Source of the DNA: Pseudopithomyces maydicus
Taxonomy: Eukaryota > Ascomycota > Dothideomycetes > Pleosporales > Didymosphaeriaceae
NCBI GenBank assembly: GCA_026873275.1
Contig: JANTUC010000005.1
Location: 1,178,001-1,242,000 of the forward strand
DNA length: 64,000 nt
Direction: 5' to 3'
A model generated the notes under the pieces. The model saw nothing but the letters and a program-made list of their open reading frames with translations. It was not told the origin of the DNA and did not search any database. Below, in pieces: positions 11,201 through 23,709 of this stretch. Position numbers and translations under genes: made by a program. Numbering within the stretch: position 1 is the first letter of the stretch; every line of letters starts with the position of its first letter.

Positions 11201-14200
11201 AACGTCGTGGTCGGCCAGTCTCAGTGAGAGCCGGCGCGAGCCCTTCTTCCCCTGATGGGTCGGGCCGTTCCATGTTAGCGATTGCTCCTCGACCACGACC
11301 AGCTCCCTTCTTCCTTGCACCGACTCCGCGTCTTCTGACTTTACCTTTATATTCTCTCTGCCACTTGGTAGCGTAGTAATGATTGATGCAGTCTTTGTAT
11401 GTCCGGCTTGTGCCAGCTTCCTTGTACAATATCTCTGCTAGCTTTCCCCACTTCTTTGCGTATTGATCCCTGTACTGTTGTACCATAATTCGATGCTCGT
11501 CTTCAGTAAAATCATCTTCCGGAGGCTCGTAATGGAACGCAAAAATGCCTTGACCAGGTTCTCTTTGGAAATTAGTGTCAATAAACTTCCGTCGCTGCAA
11601 TTCGTAATCTGATAGTTCAGCTGGAACGTCCGCTTCTTTCTCAGGGTCAGCCCATGATTTCTTCGGTTCCTTCTCATGTTGCTCTCTCTCTAGTTCTGCG
11701 GTTCGCAGGGATTCTTGCATTGCGAGTTCAAGGTCAAACTCAGTTGCCCACCTGCTCGCGTGGCCTCGGCGGCCAGTTGTGGGTGCTGGGTTGTCCAAGA
11801 TGGGACCCGCTGTCAGTGAGTCGATACCAGGTGTTGTGACCCTTACACTTGGTTCTACGGATGCAGACCGCTCATTACTATCCGTATCTTTGACCGTGTC
11901 AAGTATATGGACGTGCATGCGCCAATTTCGATACGTCGCAGCGTATTCTTCTAAGAGCTTCTCGGTGTCCAATTCAGGTTCGATGGACTTCCGCAGCTTA
12001 TCGCGAATGGCAAGCATGACAGTATCAGACACCCGGGGTGCTTCTAGTTCCGAAACGGGTGTGGGCGGACCTGAGCCAAGGAATGGCAAAGAGCTGAGGT
12101 CCGGGGCCTCCTCATCCTCGTCACCAGTGCTGCGGCGTAGCCGGAGTGCCCTTGTGGCTGGAGCGAGCTGCTGTTTGTCTTCCTCTTCCTTGTACTCCAT
12201 GTCAATATCTTCAGCTTCCTCTTCCTTTGGAGTCGGGAGCTCGTTCATGGTGCTTTCTTGTGGAACGACCGGAGACATTTTAGGTGAAGGTACAAAAGAC
12301 GGTTCCTCTTCTACAGGTTTTGTTTCTTCACGTGGAAGGTGGGCCGCAGTCAGAGTCGACAACAGAATAATCTCTTGCAGTGGCGAGGTAGCGCGGAAAT
12401 GTGAGGCACTGAGGTCAATCCGCTTCGATTCTAGGAGTGCCTTCTCGCGGTTGTACTTCGCTTCTGATTCCGCAAAATCATCCTCATCTAGATCAAGATC
12501 ATCATCCGAATCTTGCAGTACTTCAGGAGCAGACGAAGCCGCTGATTTTGGTGGTTTCTCCATAGCAGGAGGAGCATCAGTCATAGAAACATTCGAAGGG
12601 CGTCGAGTCTCAATTGGCATGGGTTTAGGAGAGTCCGCCCTGCGATGTTCCCCAGATGCTCGTCGATTATGGCTGAGATCCATCTCCGCAGCGGGCCGAG
12701 CCATGGAAGGAGATTCTGACTTCGTATGCTCGGCACGCTGAGACTCAGGAGCCGAGCCACTTGCTTCTAATCTCGGAGCCTTGGGTGCCGTGCCAAAAGA
12801 TCGGTCCCGGTCTTCGACAGGGAATTCGCGTTTCGTAGGGACCGTAGGCCTATTGTTCAAGTTCAAACCGGGTCTCACCCACTGCATGCTTTTTGGCTGT
12901 CCATTCATAGACATACGATTCGGCTGAAAGCCAGAGCGATCAGGAGGCGGGTACATGGGTGGCCGCACACCCATTGGATTTCCTCTATCCGCCTTTGGGC
13001 CTGTCGGAATGTTTGCAGGTAGGGTCTTTGGCGAAGTATTGCTCAGCATCATTGTTGGGCCACTTCCGCTGCCATTCCGAGAGGCAATAGACGGTGGCCC
13101 AGCACTGGGAGATGGATCGCGTGGGTTGCTAGGGTAAGGCAGGCGAGCCGGTCTAGGGAAGGAGGGCGACACATTGGCCCTGAGAGCTGCTTGTGGTCCT
13201 GTAGGCGGCGCCCGGGACGTTGCTGCTGGGCCGACAGGAGGAGAAATCGCCGAAGTCGAAGTGTTATGTGTAGCAGGCACGGATGGTTTTGCTTCTGAAT
13301 TCGAAGCTGGAGGCCCATTGTTACTGTGTATTGGCGGGGCAAGTGACTGACGGGGTTCCATGCGAGATTGTTCGGGAAGACCAGTTTTGGGATCAAGCGC
13401 TTGGCTTAAGCCTTGGCTTTGAGATTGGACATCCACAGGCGGTCGTTCAGAAGGACGGTCGGCTTTAGGCCCCGTTGGAGGTGCGGTAGAAAGTCCGGCA
13501 GGGACGTTGGATTTTGGAGCTGTGGGTGGGGGCGGGGGTGGGGGTGGGGCAGTGACTGCAGGGGCAGCTTGAGCAACTGTTGAAGGCGTAGGTGGCGAAG
13601 GCTTAGGCGGCTGAGATGCGGTCGTCGGTTTCGAATCGAGAAGCGGATTCCTCCAGACATTGGAGCCAAAGGCAGGTACTGCAGCTGGAGGTGAAGACGC
13701 ACGCGGTGCGTAACGTTCCCTGGAAGCCTCTGCACGACCGGCCAGTAGAAGATCATCCCTTCCGGGCTCACGTCTAGCATCCTTGTTACCTAGGGCCTCA
13801 GTTGCGACCGAAGGACGTCTGGCGTAAGAATCCACGGGCGGTCCGTGACGGTCAGCTGGCGAATGGTGCGTCGAATGTGGGGCTGCCCCTGTAGGAGTAC
13901 CAGGGAGATGTCTCGAATCTAGCGTGGTGCTCCCGCGGTGCGTATCAAGGGCCCGTGGACCTGGTTTTGCGCCAGCTGGACCGATGTACGAATCGTACTC
14001 TCTTGGCACAAATCTCCGATCGTCCCGTTCCCTTCTATCAAAATCCCGATCGCGCTCGTCACGAAGATCCCTTTCACGCCTTACAGGATCCCTGGAACGA
14101 CTACGAGGGCGGTAGGAGCGATCAGGCATTCGGTCACGTGCGTCGTGATGTCGGTCCCTGTCATCTGGATACATGGGCCTACCCCGCCCTCGCCCCTCGC

Positions 14201-14826
14201 CGTGAAAGTCTCTGCCTCCCCGGCCGCGGCCAAAGCCGCTACCTCTGTACGATGAGCCGGTATTGAGGGGAGGGTCTGAGTACGTGGATCCTGCCGATGG
14301 TGGACCATCGCGTGAGTTGCGTCTGGCGCGTGCTATGTCTAGGTCGCGAGGGGGAAGTCTCGTTGGTCACGGCTGTCTCTCGAGTCCCTCGAGTCTCTCA
14401 CGGGCGAGCGTCTGGGCGGCGACGGTCGTCTGTCTCTTCGGTCACGGTCAAAGTCCCGGTCACGGTCTCTGTCGGAGGCGCGCCAAGAATTGTGTGGTGG
14501 GTGCGGGTGAGGCACGCTCGACAAGGGGGTGCATCGCGCAGCGACGGCGCCTCCCCGCGGCCTGCAAAGCCTCGGCCTCGGCCATCACGTGGCGCAGAGG
14601 GTGCTCCGGACGGGCCTCCTGCTGGAGGCCCCCGAGGCGCATCGACGAGCGACTTGGGACCTCTCGGGGTGTCTCGTGGGGGAAAGCCGTTTGCATCTGC
14701 GTTGGAGCGTGGGCCAGAGTCGCTAGCCCTCGGGGGGTATGTGCTTCCGTATGTAGACTGCCTCCTGTCGCGGAAGGGCGACCTGTCGCGTACGTATCGG
14801 CTGTCTGGGTATCTCGAGGACGACAT
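8227..14826 (-). CDS. SNT1: SANT/Myb-domain corepressor Snt1 (Set3 complex)
   Basis: A long minus-strand gene with two SANT domains. The first (TEDEHRIMVQQYRDQYAKKW to HYYATKWQREYK, around 11340-11520) is followed by a basic RRRGVGARKKGAGRGRG stretch. The second is YWSVTEQTDFQKNVAHFGTD to QYLRLVEGG, around 10680-10810. This order, with an Arg/Asp/Ser-rich N-terminus and a Pro/Gln/His-rich C-terminus, fits fungal Snt1, the NCoR-like scaffold of the Set3 histone deacetylase complex in the nucleus. The reading frame is broken three times: G runs at 14525-14529, 14350-14354 and 10340-10345 (plus strand). Each break equals one missing base, and restoring three bases gives exactly 2200 codons from ATG 14826 to the stop at 8227. 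The longest uninterrupted piece is 10296-14174 plus its upstream in-frame part. Automatic annotation would split this gene in three or four. Confidence 0.88.
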
Positions 14827-16304
14827 GGGAGCGGGTTGGACGGGTATTCTTCCTGGGCGCGAAGCTGAACATGGGCTCGAGTTCCCGGCAGCGAATTTCC
14901 AGTGTGCTAGGGGTCGTCTCCTAGGGCGCGAGCATCAATGGACTGGCTTGGGCAGCTCCAGACAGGGCAGTTGCGGCGTGCAGACAATTCGGCGGCGTGG
15001 GGGGCAGTGGCGGTGGGGGCGGCGTGCGGAGGCAGTGATAGGATGGTGGAAAGCTGCAGCTCAGGACACGGCGGGCAACGCAACAGGCGGGTGGAAGCAA
15101 TCTGGGTGGTTGTGCGGTGACAAGCAACGGCTACGCAGCCAGCAGGCGCGAGCGTTTGGTGGTGTTTAGCGTTCTGCCAGTCTAGGCAAGGCGACGTTAG
15201 CGCAGTACGAAGGCCTGGTCTGTGCTCTCCAGGGCTGTCCCGATCCGAGAAGTGACGGCAGACGGGCAACGGGCTGCGAGAAAAACGACACGGCGTGGGC
15301 GGGAACAGTGCCAAAAAATCGCCGAAAGACGCGGCAGACAGTGCAGCACGGCGGCTGGCGCTGGCGGGCACACAGAGGGGGAGCGGGCAGCAGCGGTCTC
15401 GGTGGCGCTGGGGTGCTTCTCGAAGGGGCCCGGGGCACGTGGAGAGGGTTGGGGTGAAAGGAGTCGGGGTGAAAGAGCACGGAACAAGGAGCTACGCAGA
15501 CGGGCCACGGGTCGGGTGTGGCATGCTGCTGGTGGCTGTTGGGGCGCCCTGGAGGAGGGCGATGATGGAGATGGAGAAGGAGACGTGAGCCAGGGCAGAG
15601 AACGCAACGGCACCGAAGCACTGACACGACGCACTGTCTGCAGTGGCTCCAGCCCGTCTCTGCGGCTGGCCAATTTCACGCCGCTAGAAGGCCATGCATG
15701 GCACAAGGATGGCAGCCGTGGCGACTGTCATTGGCTGGATGGGGTCATTTCGAGATCTCGAAAGCGAACCCCTGCGCATGCCCAACGCTTCAAACCTGAG
15801 GGACTGTGTCAGTTACCCCAGCCCCACGGCGCCGGCAAGCGAATGCACCGTCGGCAGCGCGTGCAAGACGCGGCCGGCAGCGGGCAGCGAGCGCAGCGAA
15901 GCGAGGCGGACGCGACGGCCACGCAGCGAGGGCACGACAGGCGACGACGGCTGGTGCTGCTGGCCGGGTGTGGTCTGAAGCAGCTTCGGTCGACGGTGCT
16001 CGCGCTGGTGGTCGTGTGGCGCAACATGAGTGTGCAGATCCAGGGCTATTTTTGAATAGGAAAAGCGCCGAGTGTGGGGGGGACCGTGGACGGGCTGCGT
16101 GAACCCTCGAAAATTCGCAGCGCGCACCACACCGGCCGGCAGCGCGAGCGAAACAAGACACAGCACAAAAGGATTTTTGTATTGCCTGCCTCCCGGGCTG
16201 CCACACTCCCCCTCCTCGCATTTTTATTCCTATCCTCTCTTCCTTCCTCTGCTGACTCCCCCCTCCCCTCTCCTCTCGCCTCAACCCCACCCACCCCCCA
16301 AACC
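14827..16304. promoter_or_regulatory. GC-rich bidirectional promoter of SNT1 and DHS
   Basis: These are 1.48 kb between the two start codons. GC-rich composition keeps many frames open on both strands, but none has a recognisable domain or agrees with neighbours, so I read them as chance. The last 115 bases before the DHS start are a strong CT-rich tract, as in many filamentous-fungal core promoters. Confidence 0.55.
16190..16300 (+). promoter_or_regulatory. Pyrimidine-rich tract before DHS start codon
   Basis: Over 100 bases are almost wholly C and T, ending a few bases before the ATG at 16305. CT-rich tracts just upstream of start codons mark highly expressed fungal genes; no TATA element is evident. 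Confidence 0.55.
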
Positions 16305-17605
16305 ATGACGCCGGCCACGCAGCAGGAGGAGCAGCAGCAGCACCAGCAGCACCAGCAGCAGACGGCTCCCACGGGCGCCACAGACGCGGTCCTGAAGCCA
16401 TCGGACCCCGTGCCGGCCGATGCGCGCGAGGTCAAGGGCATCGACTTCGACGCGTACGCCGGGCGGCCCATCACGGTCGCAGAGCTGGTGGGAGGGTACG
16501 GGCGCATGGGCTTCCAGGCAACTGCGATCGGCGAGGCGGTGCGCATTGTGAATGACATGGTGAGTGCGGTCACTGCGGTGCTTTCCCGAGGGCGCATGGA
16601 CACCCCTGTCCGCGGCTTGCCCGGGCTGCGGGCGCTTCCCGGCTGCTGCGCTCTTGCGAAACAATTTAGCCGGAACGGGCATGCTTGGCCCAGACGCTCC
16701 TTGGCCCAGACGCTCTCTAACACTGACAGCGCACGTGGAGGCATGCCGAAACAGGCGAACGCACGACGCTGTTCCTGGGCTACACGTCCAATCTGATCTC
16801 CTCGGGCCTGCGCGAGACGCTGCGCTACCTGGTACAGCACAAGCATGTCTCCGCCATCGTCACCACCGCCGGCGGCGTCGAGGAGGACTTCATCAAGTGC
16901 CTGGGGCCCACCTATCTGGGCCACTTCTCCACCCCCGGCGCCAGCCTGCGCGCAAAGGGCCTCAACCGCATCGGCAACCTCGTCGTGCCCAACAACAACT
17001 ACTGCGCCTTCGAGGACTGGGTGCTGCCCATCCTCGACGCCATGCTGGCCGAGCAGGAGGAGAGCAAGAAGACGGACGAACCCGTGCACTGGACGCCGAG
17101 CAAGGTGATCCACCGTCTGGGCAAGGAGATCAACAACGAGGAGTCGGTCTACTACTGGGCCTGGAAGAACGACATCCCCGTCTTCTGCCCCGCCCTGACC
17201 GATGGCAGCCTGGGCGACATGCTCTACTTCCACACGTTCAAGTCGTCGCCCGAGCAGCTGCGCATCGACATTGTCGAGGACATCCGCAAGATCAACACCA
17301 TCGCCGTGCGTGCGAAGCGGACGGGCATGATCATCCTGGGCGGCGGCATCGTCAAGCACCACATCGCCAACGCGAACCTGATGCGCAACGGCGCCGAGAG
17401 TGCCGTGTACATCAACACGGCGCAGGAGTTCGACGGCAGCGATGCAGGCGCGCGGCCGGACGAGGCGGTCAGCTGGGGGAAGATCAAGATGGACGGCGAC
17501 AGCGTCAAGGTGTACGCCGAGGCCACGGTAGCATTCCCGCTGATCGTCGCGGCGACGTTTGCCCGGGGCACTCCAGACAGCAGTCAAGAATCTGAAGACA
17601 AATGA
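16305..17605 (+). CDS. Deoxyhypusine synthase
   Basis: Exons 16305-16559 and 16730-17605 give 376 residues, close to the usual 360-370. The 170-nt intron starts GTGAGT and ends CTGACAG. The enzyme uses NAD and spermidine to convert one lysine of eIF5A to deoxyhypusine, the first step of hypusine formation, in the cytosol. Family hallmarks: FLGYTSNLISSGLRE, AIVTTAGGVEEDFIKCLGPT, NLVVPNNNYCAFEDW, WAWKNDIPVFCPALTDGSLG, GGGIVKHHIANANLMRNGA, and DEAVSWGKIK, which carries the catalytic lysine. The N-terminus has a Gln/His-rich stretch (QQEEQQQHQQHQQQ) before the conserved core. A long open frame antisense to this gene is a composition artefact. Confidence 0.96.
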
Positions 17606-18527
17606 GAATCGAATGACATGACTTGACCCACGGCGTGCATCGTCTCGTGCATTCTTTTGCAAGCTGGCTCCCGAGGTCTCTCCACGACGCATCCGCCACG
17701 AAGTGAGGTGTGAGGTGTGAGGTGCAGGTAGAGTCGGAGGTGCTGCAGGGATGCGTGGCCGGTGTGTCTCCACCGCGCTAGCCCCCTGCTTCGGGCGTAG
17801 CCTTCACGGCAGCCTGGCTGGCCCTCCCTCGTCCAGAGCACTCCGCCTCGAGCTGTGTGACTCTGACGCTGGTGCCTGGGCCGCCCGCCACGCTTGGAAG
17901 GCGATGCGGGCACAAGGGCTGTCTCTGGTGATGTCGAGGGCGGTATCTAGATGGCAGAGGCGCCTGCGGAACGGAGTGGGTGGACGGTGGGTGGACGGTG
18001 GGTGGACGGTGGATGGTTGAAGGGTAGCGCGTGGGGAAGCGCGCTAGCGGCCAGTGAGGCTGTCCAGGCGCCATATAAATGGTCCAGCAGCAGCGGCCAT
18101 GGGAGCTTCAGCCTTACACGTAGCAGCAGCCCAGCAGCCCAGCCACGCCTCTCTGTCTCTGTGTAGCTGTCTCGACTTTGTTGCTGTAGCCTGACCGCCG
18201 TGCCGTGCCCATACTTCCTACCTGCATCGATTGCCATTCATTCCTACGTGCTGGTCCCCAGTGAGCTCTCCTATCGATAAAGCTTCCCCGATAAGAGCTG
18301 CTTATCCCCCAACCTACCGTCGTTGGCTGTGTGGGCAGCCTTTTGCAGCGAACCGTCTCGACTTTGCCGTGGCTGTCTTGCTCCGTTTCCCAATACAGGT
18401 CAGCCCGTCCACGTCCGCCGGTGCACAGCAGCAGCAGACGACCCAGCCGGCACACCCAGACCGCTGACCATTCGCCAGCTGCCTCGGCCCTCTCACCTAT
18501 GCCCACGCCTCGAGTACCGCTGCAGCC
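17606..18527. other. Intergenic: DHS 3' end and MATH/RING promoter
   Basis: There is no gene here. It holds an 11-base tandem repeat at about 17977-18013 and a TATAAAT at 18074-18080, which lies about 450 bases before the next start codon and could set a long leader. The other open frames are GC-driven. Confidence 0.5.
17977..18013 (+). repeat. 11-base tandem repeat, about 3.5 copies
   Basis: The unit GGTGGGTGGAC recurs head to tail. It is a small minisatellite in the promoter region of the MATH/RING gene. Confidence 0.75.
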
Positions 18528-21500
18528 ATGAGCTCGACCGCCGTCCACCAACCGCCTCCACCAGTCCTCTTTGGGCAACAACCGCCATCGTCGCCGCCCT
18601 TCTCCAGCCCGCAGTCTCCCGCCGAGTCGCAACACCACGCACCGCCTCAGATGCCTTCATCACCTCCGCCGCCGCCCGCCGCCGAGGACGTTGACATGAG
18701 CGCGTCCACCACAGTCCCGCCGCCCGGACAGCGCCACGATCGGGAAGACGCAGTCATGCAGGACGGCTTGACCAATGGCCTCTCATCAAACACCGATGAC
18801 ACTCACACCCACACACACAACCAGGCAAACAACGTCGCCGTGGAAGTCGCCGCCGTGGCAGCGGACGAGGATGCCATGGACACCACGCAGGATATTGCAC
18901 AGGCTGTTGTCCTGCCGAATGGCTCGGCTGAGCCGCAGGAGGCTGCAATCACGCCATCCTCGCCCAACGACGCTCATGAGCCAGAGACAAACGGCACCGA
19001 GAACCCGCCACCCGTCGCCGACATCGTAAGTCTTCCGCTATTCAGTACTTTCTTTGCCCAAGCATGGGGCGATATCCCTCTTTTCTTCGTAAGTCGATCA
19101 CGTCCAGACAGGGCACTGTTTGGCCATTCGACTGCCTTTGCAATCCCCCTGATATCGTATTCACCTTGAAAATCTGTATTATTGTTTACTGACCGCTCTA
19201 TCAACAGCCAAGCGATGTGCCTCCAGTGCCTCCAGTGCCTTCAGACATCCAGCCTCCACCACCGCCTCCACCTGTTGAGAACGTCCCCACCGACTCCGAC
19301 TCATCGGATGATGATGGAGGTCAGCCGTGGCATCCCATCGCTGAGGACACTTCTACACCCGATGAAGAGGAGCTGAAAGAAATAGAAGCGGGCACCGAAT
19401 ACAGTGCATTAGACCACGAGCATTGGGAGAAGAAGGCTTTCACGCCCTTGGATGACCCCGAATACACTCCAGGCGAGAGCGGCCGGATAGAATGGGTCAT
19501 CGAAAATTACAATGGCACGCGTGAGAAGCCCAATCGAGATATGGTGATGAGATCAAACACTGTCACAGTCGGTGGTCATGAATGGCGAATCAAGTTTTAC
19601 CCAAAAGGCAACGACTCGGACTACCTCAGTGTGTACGTGGAATGTCTTAGTGTGGAGGAAAAGAAAGCCAAGGGGAAGGAACCTGAAGAGAATAGCACAA
19701 AGTTAGAGAGCCAAGCGCAGCCAGATACCGAGAAGGAATCTGAAGAGAACAGCACAAAGGTAGAGAGCGAAGCGCAGCCAGATGCCGAGGTCGAAGTAGA
19801 GCTTCAGCACACACCTCTCCCTCTCCTCAATGCGAAGACGGTTCCGAAGAGGAAAAGCGTCGCGGCCCAAGTTTCTGTTGTTCTCTATAATCCGGCTGAG
19901 CCTCGCGTCAACTATTCACGTACCTGCCTGCATCGATTTTGTACCTCCTCGCCAGACTGGGGCTGGACGCGTTTTCATGGTCCGCATTACGACATCGCTC
20001 ACCGGACTCGCGGCCATAGACAGGCACTTCTCCGGGGCGATAAGCTCGCATTTACCGGCTACATTCGAATCATCGAAGACCAGACCAATTGCTTGTGGGA
20101 GCATCCCAGCTCTGATAACGTTTGGGACAGCTTTGCCATGACAGGGTTGCAATCAACCGCTTTAAGAGACAACGAAGGCTCACCAGACGGCAACATCGTC
20201 ACTGCCATCACTTCGTGGTTGATGTTCAAGCCTTTCAGGCAGTTCTTGTACGAATTCAAGATTCCCGATGCTGCTAAGGAACCATTTGCTCGCCCAAAGC
20301 CGCTGATCGCCGCTCTCCAGAAAGTCCTGTATCAGCTGAGAACTCGTGTGCAGCCCGGTGCGGGCTCAGTAGATCTGGGAGACATTGACCATGCCCTGGA
20401 CTGGTATGGATCTCCTGAGCCTCTTCACAAGTTCGACGTGATTCAAATTTGGGAGTACATTCGTACCCAGATTGAGTATGAGCTGCGGGACACACCTTTT
20501 GTCCACACTCTCGACGATCTGTACGGCCCGAAGCGTGACTATACTAAGGGTGTTCCCAGCTACCGAGTGCCAGTAGTCGGCGTGGGTAGCATGCAAGAGG
20601 CTGTAAATCAATCTCCTAACCTTTTAGAACACGGTTCATTTCCTCAGCTCTTGAATATTGAGCTGGAGCGGCAGGTATTCGACCCCGCTTCTCGTTCATA
20701 CGTCAAAGTACTTAACAAGGTGTCCTTGGACGACCATATTAACGTCAAAGGTACCAGATACACTCTTTATGGCTTTGTTGTACATAAGCAAAACCTGCAG
20801 TCATGCATTTACCAGCCGGTTCTTCGACCCGAGGGACCAGGTTCAAAATGGTACAATTATACTGATAGCCGAGAGGGCAACAAGGTCGTGTGCTTGACTC
20901 ATAGACAGGCCATCGGGGCACACGAAGGTAAGGAGTCTGCAGAACGCGTTACGGGTAATGATTCTATCGCATACATTGTCATGTACATGCGCGACGACGT
21001 TGCACAGTCTGTCCTCACGCCGCAAGCTGGCATAGAGCAATGGGACGTTCCAGACTGGATACCGCGGGAGCTGGAGAAGCAAAATACTTCCGAGCGGCCT
21101 CCACCAATCCCGATCCCGACTGAAGATCCTGAAGCACCTCAGATCAAGGAAGATGATAAGAACGATGAAAATATGGAAGAAGTGGAAGAGCGCGAATTCC
21201 TAATCTTTGACTCAAAAGTTTTCTTACAGCATGAAGGCCCAGGCCTCTTTGATGCATTCGACACTAAGTGGCGGTCAGACAATTCCGCTCTCACCAATTC
21301 AATCACACTTAGTGCCCGGGACGGATGTGCGGAGATTCGAGACAAGATCCAAGCGGCCTTTAAGAACAACAGTGAACTCAAAGATCCTCGACAAATTAAA
21401 TTTTGGTTCCTCGAGACCATGGTCCGCTCTTTCGCGCACCCTCATTTGCTTAGTACAGGGAAGATGGAGTATTCTAGCGGCGGCTATAACCGCTTCTCTG

Positions 21501-22942
21501 AGGACATGAAGGACTGGAAGTTGGAGAACTCTCCCGCTGATTGGGAAACACGCCGACTTTGGGTACACATTATTCCCTTTGCGGACTTGCCTGAGCCTCC
21601 CAATCAAGTCGAACCCGAACCTGCTCCTGAAGTTCCGCCTGAAGCCACTTCTCAGCAACCTCAGCAATCTCAACAAACTGAATCTGTGCCTGTTCCAGAA
21701 GCTCCAACCAATGAGGATTCGACAGTTGCTGTTCAACCCACACAGCCAGTGACATCAGGAGATACACCCATGAGCGAACCAGATGAGGCAGAGCCCGTCC
21801 CAGAGCCCCAGCAGACCCCTTCATCGCCCGCGGAGATTGAATCATCCATACCCCATGCGAATATACCTGAAGCCGAGGACACGGATATGGTAGAAGTGGA
21901 TGCATCGAACCCACCCGATCCTCCTGTTGTAGACGTCTTTGTTTCCAACAACACTGGTGATGATACAGAAATGGGAGGAACGCAAGAGCCAGCATCAATT
22001 CCTCCTCCGCCGGCTGATTTGCCCGTACCTCCGCCCGAGGACATCCAAGAGCGTCCGCAAACCCCTCCTCCCGTCGAAGCTCCACGGCCGCGAACCCCCG
22101 AACCCCCACCTGACGAGATCTACTTCTTCTTGAAATACTTCAATGCTGAAAAACAGATTCTAGAGCCAAAGGGATCCTTCATCGTCCTCAAATCAGCACG
22201 TCTTGAAACCACCGTTCAAAAATTGCTCGAGCTCCCTGAGACAAAGTACGAATGGTGGGAAGAAGAAGACCTCGTTCAAGCCCGCGCCCTCCGACGCAGC
22301 AGATCATTCTCCTCAAACGACCTCCACAATGCCGCAACCATCATCTACACCCAGCCTCTCACCGACGACCAAAAGAACTCGCTCGCCGACCGCGCCGCCT
22401 TCGCCGACATCCACCAATACCTCCAGTTCCGCGCCAGCGCCCGCAACTTCCCCGCCCGAATGAACGGCCACTTCACCTTCTCTTACTTCTCCAGTCAGTC
22501 ATACAAAGGCGTCTACGTCAACGGCCATCGCCACGGCCACGGCTCCCGCATCTACCACTCGGGTGCTACCTACGAGGGCTCCTTCCGCCTCGGTCACCGC
22601 CACGGCCACGGCCTGTACACATTCCAGAACGGCGACACGTACGACGGCGACTGGGTGTCGAACCAGCAGCATGGCACGGGCACCTTTGTGGAGGCTACGA
22701 CGGGGAATACGTACACGGGCGGGTGGCGGCACGACAAGAAGTTCGGAGAGGGCGTCACGCATTGGAAGAGTGCGCAGGAGATGGAGCGCCTCTGCAGGAT
22801 TTGTTGGGAGGAGCCGGCCGAGGCGGCATTTTACGATTGTGGGCATGTGGTGGCATGTGTGGGGTGTGCGAGGCAGGTGGAGAGTTGTCCCGTTTGTAGG
22901 AGGAGGGTGTTGAGCGCGATGAAGCTTTACTATGTGGCGTGA
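18528..22942 (+). CDS. MATH / USP-like / MORN / RING protein
   Basis: Exons 18528-19025 and 19208-22942 give 1410 residues; the intron has GTAAGT and CAACAG ends in phase 0. The first 250 residues are Pro-rich and disordered. A MATH domain follows (about 259-420; IEWVIENYNG, HEWRIKFYPKGNDSDYLSVYVE). Next comes a ubiquitin-protease-like fold (about 480-780; RQFLYEFKIPDA, ISLDDHINVKGTRYTLYGFV-like blocks, KWYNYTDSR, AYIVMYMRDD). An acidic Pro-rich linker precedes MORN repeats (about 1266-1345; GVYVNGHRHGHGSRIYHSG, YEGSFRLGHRHGHGLYTF) and a C-terminal RING-type finger (CRICWEEP..CGHVVACVGCA..CPVCRR). In fungal genomes this is usually named MATH and UCH domain protein. The catalytic Cys box of a true USP seems lost (SPDGNIVTAITSWLMF where a CYLNS box is expected, about residue 490) and the GHY histidine is absent. 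It is probably an E3 ligase with a ubiquitin-binding pseudo-protease module. Confidence 0.88.
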
Positions 22943-23709
22943 GGGGGACACAGATGGAGAAAGATTGGTTTAGATATGCCGGAAAATGGTGCATGGGGAG
23001 GTGGTCGTAAGGTTGGGGGGAAATGTTAGCTACGGAGTACGAGGTACGAGGTACAAAGTACGATGGACTGAAACCGATGTGGTTTTTACGTAGGTAGTTG
23101 CATCGGCGTTTTGAGCGTTCGTTCGATGGACAGGACAGGATGGGATGGGATATGTGGGATTGATGGGGCATTTTCGGGCTTGTCATTTTCCTTTCGCTTC
23201 CTTTTCTTTTCTCTTCCTTCCTTCTCTTTTAATTCCCGATTGTTGGAGAGCGTCAGAGCATGCATGGATGGGGGTTTGTGTGGCTGGTATGGTAGGGTAC
23301 ATGTGGCGTCCTTTTACTTCTGTGGGGTTTCAAGGGTGTCGGCGTGCGGAGTGGGAAGGGAGGCAGGAAGGGTTGAAAGGTAGATAGATGGGTATGTAGG
23401 GTGGGTTGGGTTATGCAGTGTGTTTTTTTTGTTTGCTTGCTTGGTTGATTGGCTGGTGCTGAGTGATGGTTGACTTCCATGCTGAGTGTATGTGAGTGCG
23501 TGAGTTGGTTCGTTCACGTCGAGGTTGTTGGATGGGTATGGACGAGGTGGAGAGAGGTAGAGCTGTGAAATGGATATGAATGGATGAAAATGTGGTCAAA
23601 GCAGGTGTGTCTTGCCGACCAATCTCGCCCTGCGACCGTGATGTGGCGTCATGGAATTTGCCAACGACATATATATAAAAAAAAGACAAGTTGGGAAGAA
23701 TAAGGACGT
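22943..23709. other. Intergenic, convergent 3' ends
   Basis: No gene is recognised. A short repeated GAGGTAC motif lies near 23040-23060. The region holds the 3' untranslated sequences of the MATH/RING gene (plus) and the F-box-like gene (minus). Confidence 0.5.

Noticed and set aside
11779..12741. 320-residue Ser-rich plus-strand frame
   Set aside because: It is antisense to the continuous SNT1 coding sequence; the Ser/Gly-rich content mirrors Pro/Glu-rich sense codons.
10296..14826. Programmed ribosomal frameshifting in SNT1
   Set aside because: Three slips in the same direction in plain C/G runs, without slippery heptamers, and the same pattern in unrelated genes in this window, make missing bases far more likely.
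14297..16055. Several long plus-strand frames over the SNT1 5' region and promoter
   Set aside because: Low-complexity Arg/Gly/Ser translations arise from GC-rich DNA and from the antisense of RD-rich SNT1 exons.
16046..17773. 575-residue open frame antisense to deoxyhypusine synthase
   Set aside because: It is the complement of a GC-rich conserved gene. The translation is Val/Ala/Arg-biased with no domain, so it is a codon-composition shadow.
22252..22951. Arg/Pro-rich frames overlapping the MORN and RING region
   Set aside because: They are out-of-frame shadows of the conserved MATH/RING gene.
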